DNA from: Prunella strophiata | Taxonomy: Eukaryota; Chordata; Aves; Passeriformes; Prunellidae | Length of the DNA stretch: 64,000 nt | NCBI GenBank assembly: GCA_036583965.1 | Contig: JAZBQD010000014.1 | Location: forward strand, 51,217,626 to 51,281,625 | Direction of reading: 5' to 3' | In this document: positions 36,276 to 51,200 of the stretch, one piece after another | How the letters are laid out: each line of letters opens with the position of its first letter | Numbering within the stretch: the first letter of the stretch is position 1 | Notes under the pieces: model-generated | Databases searched by the model: none | What the model was told of the DNA's origin: nothing | What the model saw: the letters and a program-made list of their open reading frames with translations, nothing else | Translations under genes and position numbers: made by a program

Positions 36276-39200
36276 CTACCAAAAAAATCCAAATTAATGT
36301 TCAAGATTCATTCTAATTTTTATAGGACACAAGTATAACTTGAGCAAGATCTTAACTAGGATATCTAAATGTATACAATAGTTAATACGAAGAAAAATTG
36401 TTATCTTTGAAATTCCAATTGTATCTTTTAAGTTTCCCACAAGATCTGAAATGGTGTTTGGTGACAGTCTTCCAAGACTTGTCCTCACTGCACCAGCACT
36501 CCACAACACTTAGGCCCAGTAGTCATGCCACAGAATAAAATACATATATGTAAAGACTTTTCAATAATAAAATTTCATCTCCATGTGTCTCAATGAGACA
36601 ATTTCACTGGTCTCAAAGGGAAAATCCTTTACAATCTTTATTACAGGACAACTTTAAGCATGGCAAAGACTCTAGGGTGATTGCAAGGGGTCACTGACAG
36701 CCATGTACTTGGAGTATGCTCTGGAGGTTGGAGCTGCATCACACATCCATCTACCTTGGACACTGTGTCGTTTAGGCAGAGCTACTTTCTGCCACAACCC
36801 ATACACTGCACAAAAATCTCTGTAAATGGATTTGGATTAAGCATTACTCAATTTCCATGGATATTTCCCATGGCAAGGGATGCTTTAAGTCAGCATCAAA
36901 AGCAGGATATCACCCAAAGCATGTGCCATCTACGGAATTTCCTTTCCGTTTTCCCTAACGTGCTGTGACATTCAGTATGAGGGTGTTCTGGTTAACTTCC
37001 ATATGAATACAGATGGCATGTTAGTGGCTGCACAGGCATGACTGTATTCACCCCATTCACAGTATTCACCCACCACTGCATGCTACATGAGAATTTAATG
37101 AACCATTTATTTTCTTTCTCAAAGGTAGAGTTAATATGAAAGACATGCTTCAGAAAAAAATAACACAAACTCTGCTTTCAGGCTCCAGCATTTTTCTGTA
37201 TTGAGTTTTGCCTGTGCCTAAGTTGAATTCTAAGACTTTTCATATGCAATAGCAGATTGAAAGACTGCTTCCCTTCCCACCCCCCTTTTAAAGTAACAGC
37301 AAACTGACCTAATTTTCTTCCTGGAGGACAGAGCATATGCATGGTCATCTGCATCTTTTGCTGAAGAAAATTATTAGTTAAGATTTCAGAGGCAGGAATT
37401 TGGAAAAACTTCTCCTGAAAGAGAAAAGAAGAATAGGAGGTGTTGAAAGAGGTGTAAGAAATCATTAGCCAGAACCTTGACTGCATGTTCTTTTAGGAAC
37501 TTAAAATCAGGTAACACAACAGAAGAAGAGTATTATTTAAAAAAAAAACGTCTGGATAAAGAAAAAAACTCAAGCTGTCTGAAAAATTAGCGGTCTGTTT
37601 TTCAGTACCCCCAAGTATTTAGTGTCTACAGACACCCAGAAAGCACACACGTCAGTCTCTATATGTAACTAGCAGATATTCCTCATGAACCTCCACAACC
37701 AGACAATATCAGACAATGCTGGGCCAGAGAGGATGTTCAGTCTCCCTCAACAGTCCCCCACATCTTGAGAGGAAAAAAAAATCACTTGAAAACAAGGGGT
37801 GCTGCAACCTGGCTTTACGTATGTGGAATTCTCTTAGTGCGAGTTTCATTTGTTGGCAGTCTTAGAAACTATAGAAAAAAGGCTTATACTGTGGTACACT
37901 TCTGAATGGAGACAGAAAACAATAAATGGAACATTAAAATGTTAAATAAACATTTTCTGTGTATTATTAAACTACATACATTAAGCATGACTGAAAAAAC
38001 TCCAAGTTTATTCTTTCCAAGTTTGTTACCTGATTTTGGTTCTCAAAGGCTTATCATATTATAACTTCTCATAGTGAGTTAAGACTTTTGGTAGTAATTT
38101 CTCATTATTGTTAAAAGATACAAATACAGAATAATCTGTCTCTGTATAATTTTTGTATGACATGTTTAATGGCAGTGATCAGAAGTTAGCAGATAATCCA
38201 GCAGCAAAAAGGACACAGGATAACTTTCTCTTCTCTCTTCAGTCTTCTTCTGACTATAGAACTTTTTCATTTTTTTCCTTCACTGACTTTTCCTGTAAGG
38301 AGGGGAGGAAAAAAAAGCACTGTGTTCCTGTGGAAGTGCAACTGGAAGCTAATGTAAAGCTGAACTTCAAAGTAGCCCACTTCCTTCTCAGGTGGTGCTG
38401 AAGGACTGCAGTTTAGGCTTGGAAACTCTTGGCTTGTCTTTGAAGTACCACCAGCAGGAATGCAAGCAGCTGGCACTTCAGAAGAAACTGTGAGTATTTT
38501 CCTGCAGCTAAACTGTAGTACTGAGCAGTATCTGCTGAGAAAGTGAGCCACCCTGAAGTAAAAATTTTTGGAATTCTGAATTTAGAGATGTTTAAATCTT
38601 TTCCCCCAACTTCCTTTTGCAGTTTTATTTTTCTTGATATAAAAAGGAATAAGGACAGTAGAAGGAAAAGATGACAGGATGAAATGGGGATTGTAGTTTT
38701 TGATCTCCTTTGTTGCTAAAACACCATGTATTTTAAGAAAGAACCCATTTTTTTCTGATATTGTATTTATTTACAGTATTAAAATTAAACAAGGAAGAGT
38801 ATTCTCTTTAAAGTCGCACTCAAAGTAATTTAATATAATGGTGGAAAATGTGAAGATAGATACACATTAAACAACACCACTGTGCAGAAAAAAAGTCCCA
38901 CTAAATTCTTTTTCCATCCCATTTTGTCACACCCACATTGCTGTGACAGGAAAACCATCCAGTCTTCAGTGTCTCAGGTAGCAAGAATGGGCAGTAACTT
39001 GCTTCAGAGAAAACTGAAGATAGGTTAATTCTAAGGTTAGTAAAGTAGTTGAGTAAACTGCTTCTGAAATCCAAGATAAATATTGGTACAGATGTAGCTG
39101 CCTAGGGAAAGAGGACCTCCTTACCTCATGATCATGTGAAGCAAAAAAATCAAGCATTACTGAATAGAGAGACTCTATTGAGAGTTAAAAAAAGAGGCAA

Positions 39201-42200
39201 TGAGATTTTAAACTGATGCTGAAGTTAGCTGCATAAATCCTGAAACATTTCTATCATTCACACAGCATTCAGGCTGCAAAATTTAACATTGCCAATAAAA
39301 GAGAAATTCAGCCACAGGAATATGTAAAAGTTTATGGAAATACAAAATAATCCATCTTCAAGTTTCAGCTTTTTCTTTATGCTTTAATATTCTGTACTCT
39401 GTACAGTATTAACTTATAATTTTGTAGTTATTCCCACTAAACACTGCAGGTAACACAGAATGAGTATTTGTGCACATACATTTGCCATTTTAAAAACAAA
39501 TAAAATTCAAAATCACATCATCTACAGAGTCTACCTTTACCTAAATTTACTTACATAATCAAAAAGGTATGCATTTAGTGACCCTGTTTCATCAACCAGT
39601 GTAAACTTCATAACAAAAACATACTGGAGCAGTTCAATACCTAAAACTGAAGAAAAGAAAAACTGATATTTCTCTGAGAGATTATGCAAGGCAAACTATA
39701 ACAACTCTTGCTGACAGCATTCCTCTTTTAATAGTAACTGACTTTGAATACTGTCATTAGAAGTATAAATTAACAGACCAAAACACAGAGGCTCTGCTGT
39801 CTGACAGCAAAATGTCATTTATCTCTTGAGACCACACTGCGATTTTCCTAGAAACACTTCAATAGATGAGTCCATAAAAACACAAAGATTTTTAAGTACT
39901 TATTCCCATGCTAGTGAACAAAAAGCTAGTATTTGCTTAGATCTTAGATCCAACCTTAGTAAGATCCTCCCAATCATGTGTTCTTTTATCCATGGAAGAT
40001 TAAAGGAGGAGCTCTTAATTCAGTGGTAATAAGAATTCTTGAAAACTGAAACCTGAAAACTATCTTCTGAGGAAAACAGTTGATTTGATATGATGTAGTA
40101 AAAGCTACCAGGCTTGTTCAGAAAAAAACTTGCTGGCAGTTCTGAAAGTATTCTTGCTCTGCATCAGTCTTTTCTGGGATACACATACTTAAACTGATAG
40201 TCATTTTATGTTCAACTGATCTGACAGACTTGCAGGTTTATAATTTAGCCTCAAAATACAGCTGACGGAAGAAAAATATATATAAAATAGTGTAACTGTC
40301 AGGAAATATTAATTAATATTGTTCTCATTTTGAGAATTAAATGTCAAGCATTGCCAGTTAAATATTATTTTACAATTATTTAATAGGATACAATTATGAA
40401 AGTTTATTTAAGAAAATCACTGTACTGCTCAAATAGTTTTATTCTTTTAGAAAGTGTTTACCAAACTAATATACTACTAGATAGTCCAACTTAATATGTT
40501 ATAACATGAATTGATAAACATGCAAATATTTTTTTTCCTTATTGCATTGTGAAGTTTTAAACTCCATTTCCATTATTTTAACATGCTGACTGCATATAGT
40601 AACACGAGGAGCACATGAAGCACAGAATACACATAATTGTTGCAGAATAATTCCGTTCATTTGAGTATTATTTCTTGCAGACTCTCTGGAACAAGAAGTT
40701 TACAGAAGATAAAAGTAACTTGTATAAGTCATTAAATAAGACTGTCTTTAGTTCAGGTCAGAAAAACAGTTATCTACAAAAGGAAAAGCAAGATTAACTG
40801 CTAGGACTGCAAGTACGTATAGTTTAATGGTAACATCTACAATCAAAAATTCATGACATCCGTACAATTGTAAGTGTTACTACTGATATCAATGGTAGAA
40901 GAAACTACCATAGTTCAACATCTGAAATACTTTAATTCATAGGGCAATAGTTCCAAAAGTAAATATGTTATTTCAACTGATAAAAGGTGAATTAATTTTG
41001 CAGCACCATATTCAACATGACCATAATTACATGCTCTCTGTACAAAACTGCAACCCAGAACTGCAAATCAAACCATTTCACATCAACACTTCAGAATCAA
41101 AGCACAAAAGTATTTCAGGACAGTACCACAGTCAGCTAACCTTGTGCTATTTCAGTTGGTTCCCATGATGGTTGCTGTTCTGCTGCAATGGAACTTAGAT
41201 TCTTCATAGGCTTTGGAGTTGAACACTGCTTGCACCTAGCATTTAAAACAAGATATTGAGACTAACCAAACACTGATGTATTTTTACTAGAAGTGTTCTG
41301 CACAGAAAAAAACCAAAACTCTGATTTTTTTACAGTGGAAGTGCAGAAGTATTTCTATTGCTGCTTGAAGTAACTATTTTACCAGACACACCAGCTTTAG
41401 AGCACAACAAAACCCCTAATGCTGTTTTTGAACTATCCATGAGGAGAAATGAATCTGGAAAAGACTACTTCAGTGATTAGACAGGAATAAAACTGTACAT
41501 CAAGGTTGAGAGAGCTGGGAATGTTCAGCCTGGAAAACAGAGGGCTCCAGGGCAGACCCTACTGTGGCCTCTCCATATATAAAAGGAGCTTATAAGAAAA
41601 ACAGAGAGAGACTTTTAACCAGGGCCTGTAGAGAAGAACATTTCTAGAAGCAACATTTTTAAAATGAAAGAAGGTAGATGTAAATTGTGCAGCAAGAAGA
41701 AACACTTCACAAAGAAGGAGCTGAAGCACTGGAACAGGCTGTCCAGAAACACTGTGGATTCCCTGTACCTGGAAGTGTCCAAGACGAGGCAGGATGGAGC
41801 TGAGCAACCTGGTGCAGTGCAAGGTGTCTGTGCCCAAGGCAGGGGGTTGGATCAGATCATCATGAGAGGCCCCTTTCAACCCAAACCATTCTATGAATTC
41901 TAAGATCACTACATTGCTAAACATATGTTCATATGCCACTACTTCTCACTTTGTTAAAGTAGCAATGAATCTGAACTTGTAGCACACTCCAAACACATTA
42001 TAGAGTTACAGGAGAAATTTGGCTTTGCCTATGTTTAGAATATTAACTAAGAGTTGTTAAAACAATCTATTTTATTCCTGGTTTATTTACATAAATTATT
42101 ATAAATTTTACACGTGACATAGTAAACTAATGCTGCAAGTGGGTGAAAATATTGAAGAAGTTTTTTCAAAGTTGCTCCCATTTACCCCAAGGAATGAAAT

Positions 42201-45200
42201 TACAGAACAAAACTATCTGTTCCAAATTAAGCTTCCATATTAGTATACTACAGTTAGAACTTGAAATAAACATTTATTGTCTTTTAGAATTATATGCAAA
42301 GCATGTCATAAAAATCAGTAAAACTGCTTCTGCTTAAGTGATACAGTCAAGTTGCTTTTTTCCTTTAAAAAACCCACTCAAACTCCAATAAACTAATTTA
42401 ATTGCGTATTTTGCTTTCTGTACGTAGTGTGTCTGTGTTTATTTTTATATATATAAATGAATATACATGCAAGTGCACACACATATAATCATTCTACCAT
42501 ACAGAATCTTTTCTAGACTTTGCTAAGTATATGCCACTGATAAAAATGTGCATGAAACATAGCTCTGAAATGTCAGCATATTTGTGAAGTTCCTTCCTAA
42601 ATATCTTATAAACCATTTACTTTTACAGTCCAACAATTTGAAAAGAGAACAATGTCTGAAGGTGAGTTGTGTATAGCTGGGGAAATATATGGATTATGAA
42701 AGTGCAAGCAGAAATTCTTTGTATTGCTGAAGATCTTGTCCCAGTAGAGTACCCATATACTGCCTTTATTTAAAAAAAGCTGTAGACAGCAATATCTGGA
42801 AAGGTCAAAACTATATATGACAGAGAGAAACAATTATCTGTATTCATTTAATGGATGGTCCCTTATGGGAAACTTTAGGGTTCACAGGAAACATGGAATA
42901 TTTCTGCATAGAAGTTTTTTTACTGCCTGCAGTACCTAGCATAGTGCCCCACTTGCAGTGTGCTCTGCCCAAACTGCTGAGAGAGAGGACTCAGTAGCTT
43001 GCATGGAGGAGACTGGTATTTCTGAGCTCAGTAGCTGCATGCTGCTGGGCACTGGGGGAACACACTGCTGACAGCTCTCACTGAGCAGGAACATGGCATT
43101 GCATGGCAGATCACACATACCAGACCTAGGTGTGGGTACTGTATTCCTCAGCTTTGGGACTCTGGAATTCAGAAACTTGTTGAAATCATCTCTACAGTGA
43201 ATGACATCCACAAACAGGTAAGGCACTTTGCAGTGCTGTGGATCACAGTAAGTTACAAATGGTAAGGAAAGGCTGTCCAAAATTCCTTACTGCTTCCAAA
43301 CCTCAAGCTTTCCCAACACTAAGAAAGAGAATGAGTTGTAGATTGACAGGCTAAGATTATTTTCTGCATCGCTATTTAAATATTATCTGTTATGTTGTAT
43401 ATATACATATACATATATATATATAAATATAAAACCCCTCAGCATATAGTTTTAAAAACAACTAATGTTTTGACTTTAGTATAAGTGAGACCAGAAAATG
43501 GAAGATCTGGACTAGAAAGGCATTTAGGTACTTTGTACTGCATGTGCATTTCCATTTCTACAGCACACTGCCCTGCCCATGTACCACAGACAAGACTGAA
43601 ACATGAGTGCTGTGTAAGATTTATAGATCAAGAGCCAAACTGCAGTCAGTCATTTGATAACAGGTATCAAATAATATGGTATTTCATCCCTGATGTCAGT
43701 ACTGTGGATCATACTATGTATTTTACAGAGAATCTGTGGGTAAGTTATTCCTTAAAGCACTGCAGTATGAATTACTGAAGAAAATGCTATCCATTACTGC
43801 AACTAGTGAAATATCAACAATACTTTTAACCTACCCATAATATTTTATATTCCCTTTTAGAAGAAAAGGAGCTGAAAGATCTAGTAATTCAAGATCATCT
43901 TCTGCGGATCTCACAGGAATAACACACTTGAATTTTTTTGTAAGCTTCCAGATTTCTTTTAGTGTTCCACCTATTAAAAACCAAAAAAAAATGCTTTCTT
44001 AAACAGTAGTTATAAATAAATTGAACAACTTACTCAGCTGATTTCAGGGCCTTCAATAATAATTGATATTCACTACCAAAAACTCAAAAAAGAGTCCAAT
44101 ATCTTCTCACTTTTACTCAACAACAGACTCAATTAAGAAACAAAGATGGACATTTATCAAAGCAGATACATTAATATCTTCCTCATAGCTAACACTGTAA
44201 CCAAGAGGTTGTACTTAGTGTACTTACATCACTTTCACATAATTTCTCCCATGATTTTACTAGCCATTTTCTTAGAAAAAAAATCAAAGCTGACCTTTTA
44301 TATGCACATATACATACACAGACATACTTAGTTGCTGACACTTTAATATCTGAAAATAGATTTACCGAGTTATATTGCTAAGCTGTTCTAGAAAAATAGA
44401 GAAGAAAGGGATTTTTTTTTTTTTTCAGAAAGAAAACTTTAGGTTGAAGTCAGTTGGGAACATGTCAGAAATAAAGCAGCTATCAGAACTAATTCATTAT
44501 AAAAGAAAGCAAAAAACACAAGGGGTTTTGTCATTGACCCTCACACAAAGGACCACCTGACTTACATTTGCTTATCCACATCACTACTTGAGCACAATTG
44601 AAGGCTTTGTTTTGAACTCTGAATGGTGCTAGATGCAATTTATTATTTTTATTATATAAAAATTCCTCAATAGTATTCTTGCTAAATTGCTTTGTTTAAA
44701 CGTCACTGGCTATTTATCTTTCCTGAGGAAATCTGATAAAAACCACACCAAATCAGAAAAAAAACACTGAGAGAAGCTCTATTAATCTGAAACAACACTG
44801 ACATCCAGAGGCTGACAAATTTAATTGGAGGCTTGTATTACCAGAAGCCTTTCAAAACTTTCTACATCAATACTAAAAATAGGCTTGTTTAGAAGACAAG
44901 TTTTTAAATCAGAATGAAAAACAAGTAAGCACGGATAGGAAAAAAACCTATATTCAGATGTTAATTTTAGCATAATCAACAATAAACAATATTGGCACAG
45001 TTTTAAAATAGACAGAAGCAGCTTATAAGACCTTTACAGACTACAATATCCTGTTTGCACAACATTAACTTATAGTTCCAGCTCAGTTTTTCTTTTCTTT
45101 GAAGACACCTTTATGATCATCACTACTTAGACTGAATACAACTTCAACACATCTTTACTTTATACATACACAGAGTGGACACAGCAGCTGTAAGAACTGG

Positions 45201-48200
45201 TATATTTGCAATTTACCTTACCTTCTATCATAATCAAGGTGTCTTCAGGATGTTGAAGCATTTCATCATGCTTCACAAAATGGATGGCTATTTCCCTCTG
45301 CTTCTGCTCTTGTGTAGTCCATGTTACAGATTCATACCAGGATGTATTGTGCAATTCTGGGTTTGGGGCAGTACCAGCAGAGCCGTGTAAAATGAAGTCA
45401 AAGTCATCTCTGTCTGGAACTTCTTGCCTAAAACCATTTCCAAATTGAGTAAGTATGTTCTAACAGCTTCCCCTTATCCAATCTACCAACAAGGATGACA
45501 GTACTCCAAATAAATATTAGAATATAGTCATGAGAGTCAAAGTACATACAGGAAAAATATCCTCACTGTTTTATCAGTTTAAAGAGTTGTATAGTATCTT
45601 ATGATTTTCCATGTTAATAAATATGTTAAGTAATATGCTAACTTACCTAGGAGCAGAGGCAGCCTAGTGGTTACATCCCACACAAATGAAAATCCATGAA
45701 AAACCAAATCTTTCAGATTTATGTGATTTCAGTTGGGCCTTAAAAGGGCCACAAACTGCATACCACATCATTAGAGAGAAAAGACTACATAAACTTATGT
45801 AGTTTCAAGTTTTATGTTTTAGTCTGCTTGACTTTGTATAAACTGAGGGATAAAAAAGAAAAAAAGGACAGGACCAGGATAGCCTCACATAAGTACTATC
45901 AAGGGAAAATCTGCAGGTCTGCACCACACAGTTTCTATCCTGTCCTGCTGGAGTGCACCATTCGTGCATTTCCTCTTGTCATACACAGAGAAGCAATAAT
46001 GCAGGCCATCCAAATTACACAAATATTACAGAATCAATTAGGTTGTAAAAGGTCTCTGAGAGTGTCCAAAACAGGGCAACAAAGATGGTGAAGGGCCTTG
46101 AGGGGAAGCAGTTGAGGTCACTTGGTCTCTTCAGCCTGGAGGAGGCTGAGGGGAAGACCTCATCACAGTCTACAACTTCCTCCTGAGGTGAGAGGAGAGG
46201 CAGGCACTGATCTGTTCTCTGTATTGACCAGTGACAGGAACAAGGGAATGGCCTGAAGTGTGATTTCCCTGATATCTTTGGATCCAGAAAAGATGCCTTA
46301 TCTGGAAGACACACTTTAGTCAAAGGTATGTTATTAATTCATTTGGAAACTATTATACCTCTTTCCATATCCTATTTAAAACTGCAATAAATAAACACTA
46401 AAGATACTTCTATACAACTATGGTATGGAAAAAAACTGTACGGCTGCATTTGCAAATAAAGAAACAGTATTGTTTTGAAAGTACTCAAAGGATTCTGTAA
46501 ATGGAAATCATCTGATGATTTATAAATCTCCTACTTACTATCAGTGAGTTTCAAATCTTTCCACAAAATGATATCCATTTACATTCAGCTCATCTTACAC
46601 AAAAGAAGTTGAAAACACATGGAAAATCTAGGCATCCCAAAATATACAGAGCAATTCCTAGTTACTTATACTGTGTGGAACACTTACAAAGAGTTGCATT
46701 TGGAACAATGAAGTTTAACAGACTGATGGAGCTTTTGGGGTTTGTAAGTTCTCAGCTTTGCTCTAATGCGATACTGTTGAGGAGCTATGCTGTTCGTTAT
46801 GGTTTTCAGTTCTGTGTTACTCAAATCCTGATGATCTGTTAATACTGCAAGACAACACACAGAGAGATGAGCAAGCACCATGCATACTATTAATCACCAT
46901 CATATTTGTAATACTGGAAATGGCAATCACAGGTATGTATTTCTCCTAATTTCCAACTTTTCCTTCCTTCCCAGCTGCAGGCTTAATTTTATCAATACTA
47001 CTTTTTATTATAGTCACTAAAATAAATCACATCAGGCTGCGGGAGCATGGTGTACTTCAGGGTACAGAAACACAACATGTACAAAAACCAAATGAAAGCA
47101 GAATACACAAATATACTCTATTCCTTTAAACAACAAATAAGCCCAAAAAACATTCATGCATTTATACTCTTGGAATCTATACTCTTAGAATAGCTCTTCT
47201 TACAATAACCTTTAAGATAATGTTGCAAAAACTACTTTTGTTTTTCAGCAGAATTAAAACTCACCTTAAGGTCAAAATGTTACCTACCTGTAACAGATAA
47301 CTGCTGACATCTCTGTAAGTGCAATTCAAGATCTAAAATAAAGAAGAATTTCCTAATTATTTTCCTTCCTTCTTTCTTTTTTATCATGTGGACACATACA
47401 AACAGGTATGTAGATAGAGAGGCACACACAAAACCAAAAGCTGAACACATGAAATGGAAAATCCCAATAATGTATGAAAACAATGCAACAACAAACAAAC
47501 AAGCAGCAGAAGCAAGCAGGAGACATACATATCAAGAGTTAATATATTAGAGAGGAAAGTTAGCATATACATTAAATAGGAATGCTTATCAAAGTGAACA
47601 CTTTTCAGAAGTATACTGTGAATGATCTGCTGACATAAATTGTATCCATCCCCTGTAATCCTTCTGGACAAGAACATAAATACATTATTCTAAGACCTGC
47701 CTGGTCCCCTCTCTGAACAACCTCTACTACACACAGAGAGTGCAATAAATAGGTGCATAATTTTTTCTAAGTTTTAATTTATGGACTGGAAATGAAGCAT
47801 TTATTTATTCTTGACTTTTGCATCCTTTTAGAAATGTCCTATGTTTTTATATTGATAATGGCTGAGTAACACAGATTTTTAAAAGCTAGAAGCAAAGATA
47901 CAGACTATGCACATCTAGCTTTACAGTTTAATTCCCTTTTAGTTATTATTATCCTGGGCTAAAAATACCATTCAGAAAATAATATGGGGTCTGTAGAACT
48001 GTCTATAAGATATCACTGTTCCACAGAAGTGCACCTTACACCTCTGCCACTGACACAACTTCCATCCAACAGCTTAAGAAGGGCTCCTCAACAGGCAGCT
48101 GTTTAGTAGCATTTTCAGTGCCTGTCCCTGCAGAATCACCCTTTAGAGGGAAGCACTTACATAACTCTCTTTTGTGCTCTAATATAGTATGATTAAGAAC

Positions 48201-51200
48201 ACCATCTGTGTTTAAGAATTTATTCACTAACTCCTACAAAAGTATCTTTCCATGTAATATGAAATGCTTGTGCTGGAAGACAAGAAAGGGTAATGTAAAT
48301 TTCCAGTCTAATAACCTGAAAGAATTCTCTAGGGCTTTGAATGTGAAAGTAGCAGTACACACATAGAGAAGCAGTAACTGTGACCTTATCTTGACCATAT
48401 ATATATATATCAGAAGAAAGAGCAAATCAGCTTTCAGTTGCTCTTACCTGTAACATTGCCAAAAGTGCTGTCTATGTCCATTGAACACATGCTTTCCATA
48501 TTCTGACTGTCTGTCAGATCCACAGATTCTAAGAATCTAAAGATAAATGGCAAAATATTTTAAAATCTAGAGAAATCTTTTATATATCATCATACACACA
48601 CACATATATATACAGGATTACATAGACACTTACATGAAACCCATTTAATATGGGTTTAACATTAACACAGGTACAATGTTCAGACATTAATGTTCCAGCA
48701 GAGACATAAAACTCAACTGAACCAGAATTTTCAGAAGATGGTATTAATGATGCAGATGAGACACTTTCCAAATCACTTCTGGAACATTAAACACAATACT
48801 AGAAACAGAATTCCTGATAATGGAATATGGACTTTGGTTACTTAGCCTTTCCTAAGGAAGAAAAAAAGTTTATAACCTTTGGAAGAAGGGGCAGATCACT
48901 CAGCAGGACTACAAGGAGGCAGAAAATTACAAGTGTCCAAAATCTGACTAGAACTTAATATGGCTACTGCTGTATGAGACAACAAAAATAGCTTCTCCAA
49001 ATATATCATCAACAAAAGGAGGGCTAATAAGAATCTCCATCCTTTATTGCATGTGGGGGGAAACAGTGACAAAGGAAAAGGCCAATGTACTTCATGCCAT
49101 CTTTACCTCCCTCTCAATAATAAGACCAATTATTCTCTAAGTATCCAGACTCCTCAGCTGGGAGACAGGGATGGGGAGCAGAATGAAGAGGAAATGGTCA
49201 CTGACCTGCTACACCACTTAGACACACACAGGTTTAAGGGGCTGGCTGGGATCCCCACATGGATATTGAGGGAGCTGGCAGCAGTGCTTAAAAAGCTATT
49301 TTCTATTATTTGTCACCAGTCCTGGATAAGTGAGGAGGACCCAGCAGAATGCAGATGGTTATCTACAAGAAAGGTCAGATGGGTGATCCAGGGAACTACA
49401 GGCCTGTCAACCTGAGCTCAGTGCTGGAGGTCATAGAGCAGATCCACCCTGTGTGCCACCATGTAGCACATGAAGGATACCCAGGGGATCAGACACAGCC
49501 AGCAAGGGTTTATGAGACACATCCTGCTTGACTGACTTCATCTCCTTTATGACAAACTGATCTGCTCAGTGGATGAGGAAACAGCTGTGGATGTAGTTTA
49601 CCTGGACCTTAGTAAAGCCTTTGACACTGTTTCCCACAGCATTCTCCTGCAGAAACTGGCTGTCATGTCTGGGATGGGTGTGTATTTTCTGGGTAAAAAA
49701 CTGGCTGGACTGGCTAGGCCCAGAGGGTGGTGGAGAATGCAGTTACCTCCAGCTGGTGGCAACTCACAAATGGTGTTCCCCAGGGCTCAGCACTGGGACC
49801 AGTTCTGTTTAGTACCTACACCAATGATGAGGACAAGGTGACTGAGGGCATGACACCCTCAGGAAGTTTGCAGATGACCCCAAGCTGAGCAGGAGTGTTG
49901 ATCTGTTGGAGTGTAGGTAGGCTCTGCAGAGCACTCTGGACAGGCTGGACTGATGGCCAAGGCCAAGTGTATGAGGTTGAACAAGGTGAAATGCACTTGG
50001 GTCACAACTGCCCCATGCAGTGCTACAGCCTGGGGCAGAGTGGCTGGAAAGAGGCTCAGCTGAAAAGGACCTCGTGAAGGGGCTGGAGCACAAGTCCTGT
50101 GAGGAGCAGCTGAATGAGCTGGGATGGTTTAGCTTGGAGGTGAGGAAGCTCAGAAGGGACCTTAACACTTATCTTTACAACAAGGGGACAGGAAGTTGTA
50201 TTGAGGTGGGGTCAGCCTCTTCTCCCAGACAACAAGTGACAGAAGGAGAAGAAATGGCTCCAAGTTGTGCCTGGGAAGGCTTACATTAGATATCAAGAAA
50301 AATTTCTTCACAGAAAGGGTTGTCAAGCATTGGAAAAAGCAGCTCAGGCAAGAGTCATTGTCCCTGGAGGTGTTTTAAAGTCATGCAGATGTGGCACTTA
50401 GAGATATGGTTTAGTGGGGCACTTGGACAAAGCTTGCATTTGGACATGATGATCTTAAAGGTCTTTTTTAACCTAAATGATTCTGATTCCTTATAAGACA
50501 GTTTAGTAAAGAATGTAAATTATCTGCTTCATTGTGATCATTTTTAAGTCTCACCACTTTCAAGTAGCACATATGCACAGGTTTAAAATGTGCGCAATTA
50601 GAATTAAGCTAAATAAAACTGAAATCTTGATGCCTACTGTATTTTAAATTTGAAAAAAATTGCGTTTATTTACCTATCCCTGCAAATACTTCTCATCTTA
50701 GTGGTGCTAAAGACATTTTCAAGAATGATCTAGAGAAAACATCTACACACACTACTCACTCTTTTAGTTCCTTAACATCTGGGTTATTTTCTGGCAAGAC
50801 TCCTATTCCTCGACCATAGCAGGTGCCACCATGAAGATGAAATTCCATAGGTGAGATATCTTCATTGTCAGCGCTTGCTTGTTTTGCATGAATACTGTAA
50901 ATTCTCAAAAAACTTCCAATCTGAAAGGAAAAGAAAAACCCACTTTGATAACACAAAGTTAGTTATTTGCATGGAAAATTCTACTGCTCATGAAGCTTCT
51001 TCCCTGTTTTAACTGAATCACTGGACAGCTGAAGCTGGCAGGGACCTCTGGCGATTATCTCGTTCAACTCTTGTGCCCAAAGCAGAGTCAACTAGAGCAG
51101 ATTTCTTAGGGCTGTTTCCAGCTGGGTTTTAAGTATGTTCAGGTATGGAAACTGCAAAACCTCTCCATGTGATCTGTTTGTTTTGCTTTATCAGGAAACA

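Noticed and set aside
41559..41939. Minus-strand frame of 126 codons inside POT1
   Set aside because: It is the reverse of a CR1 LINE 3' region, not an exon.
46015..46323. Minus-strand frame of 102 codons considered as an extra POT1 exon
   Set aside because: Most of it is antisense CR1 sequence, and the exons on either side (46688 and 45427) already join in phase and match the vertebrate protein.
47353..47677. Minus-strand hydrophobic frames near the small POT1 exon
   Set aside because: They arise from T-rich intron sequence and overlap each other; no POT1 similarity.
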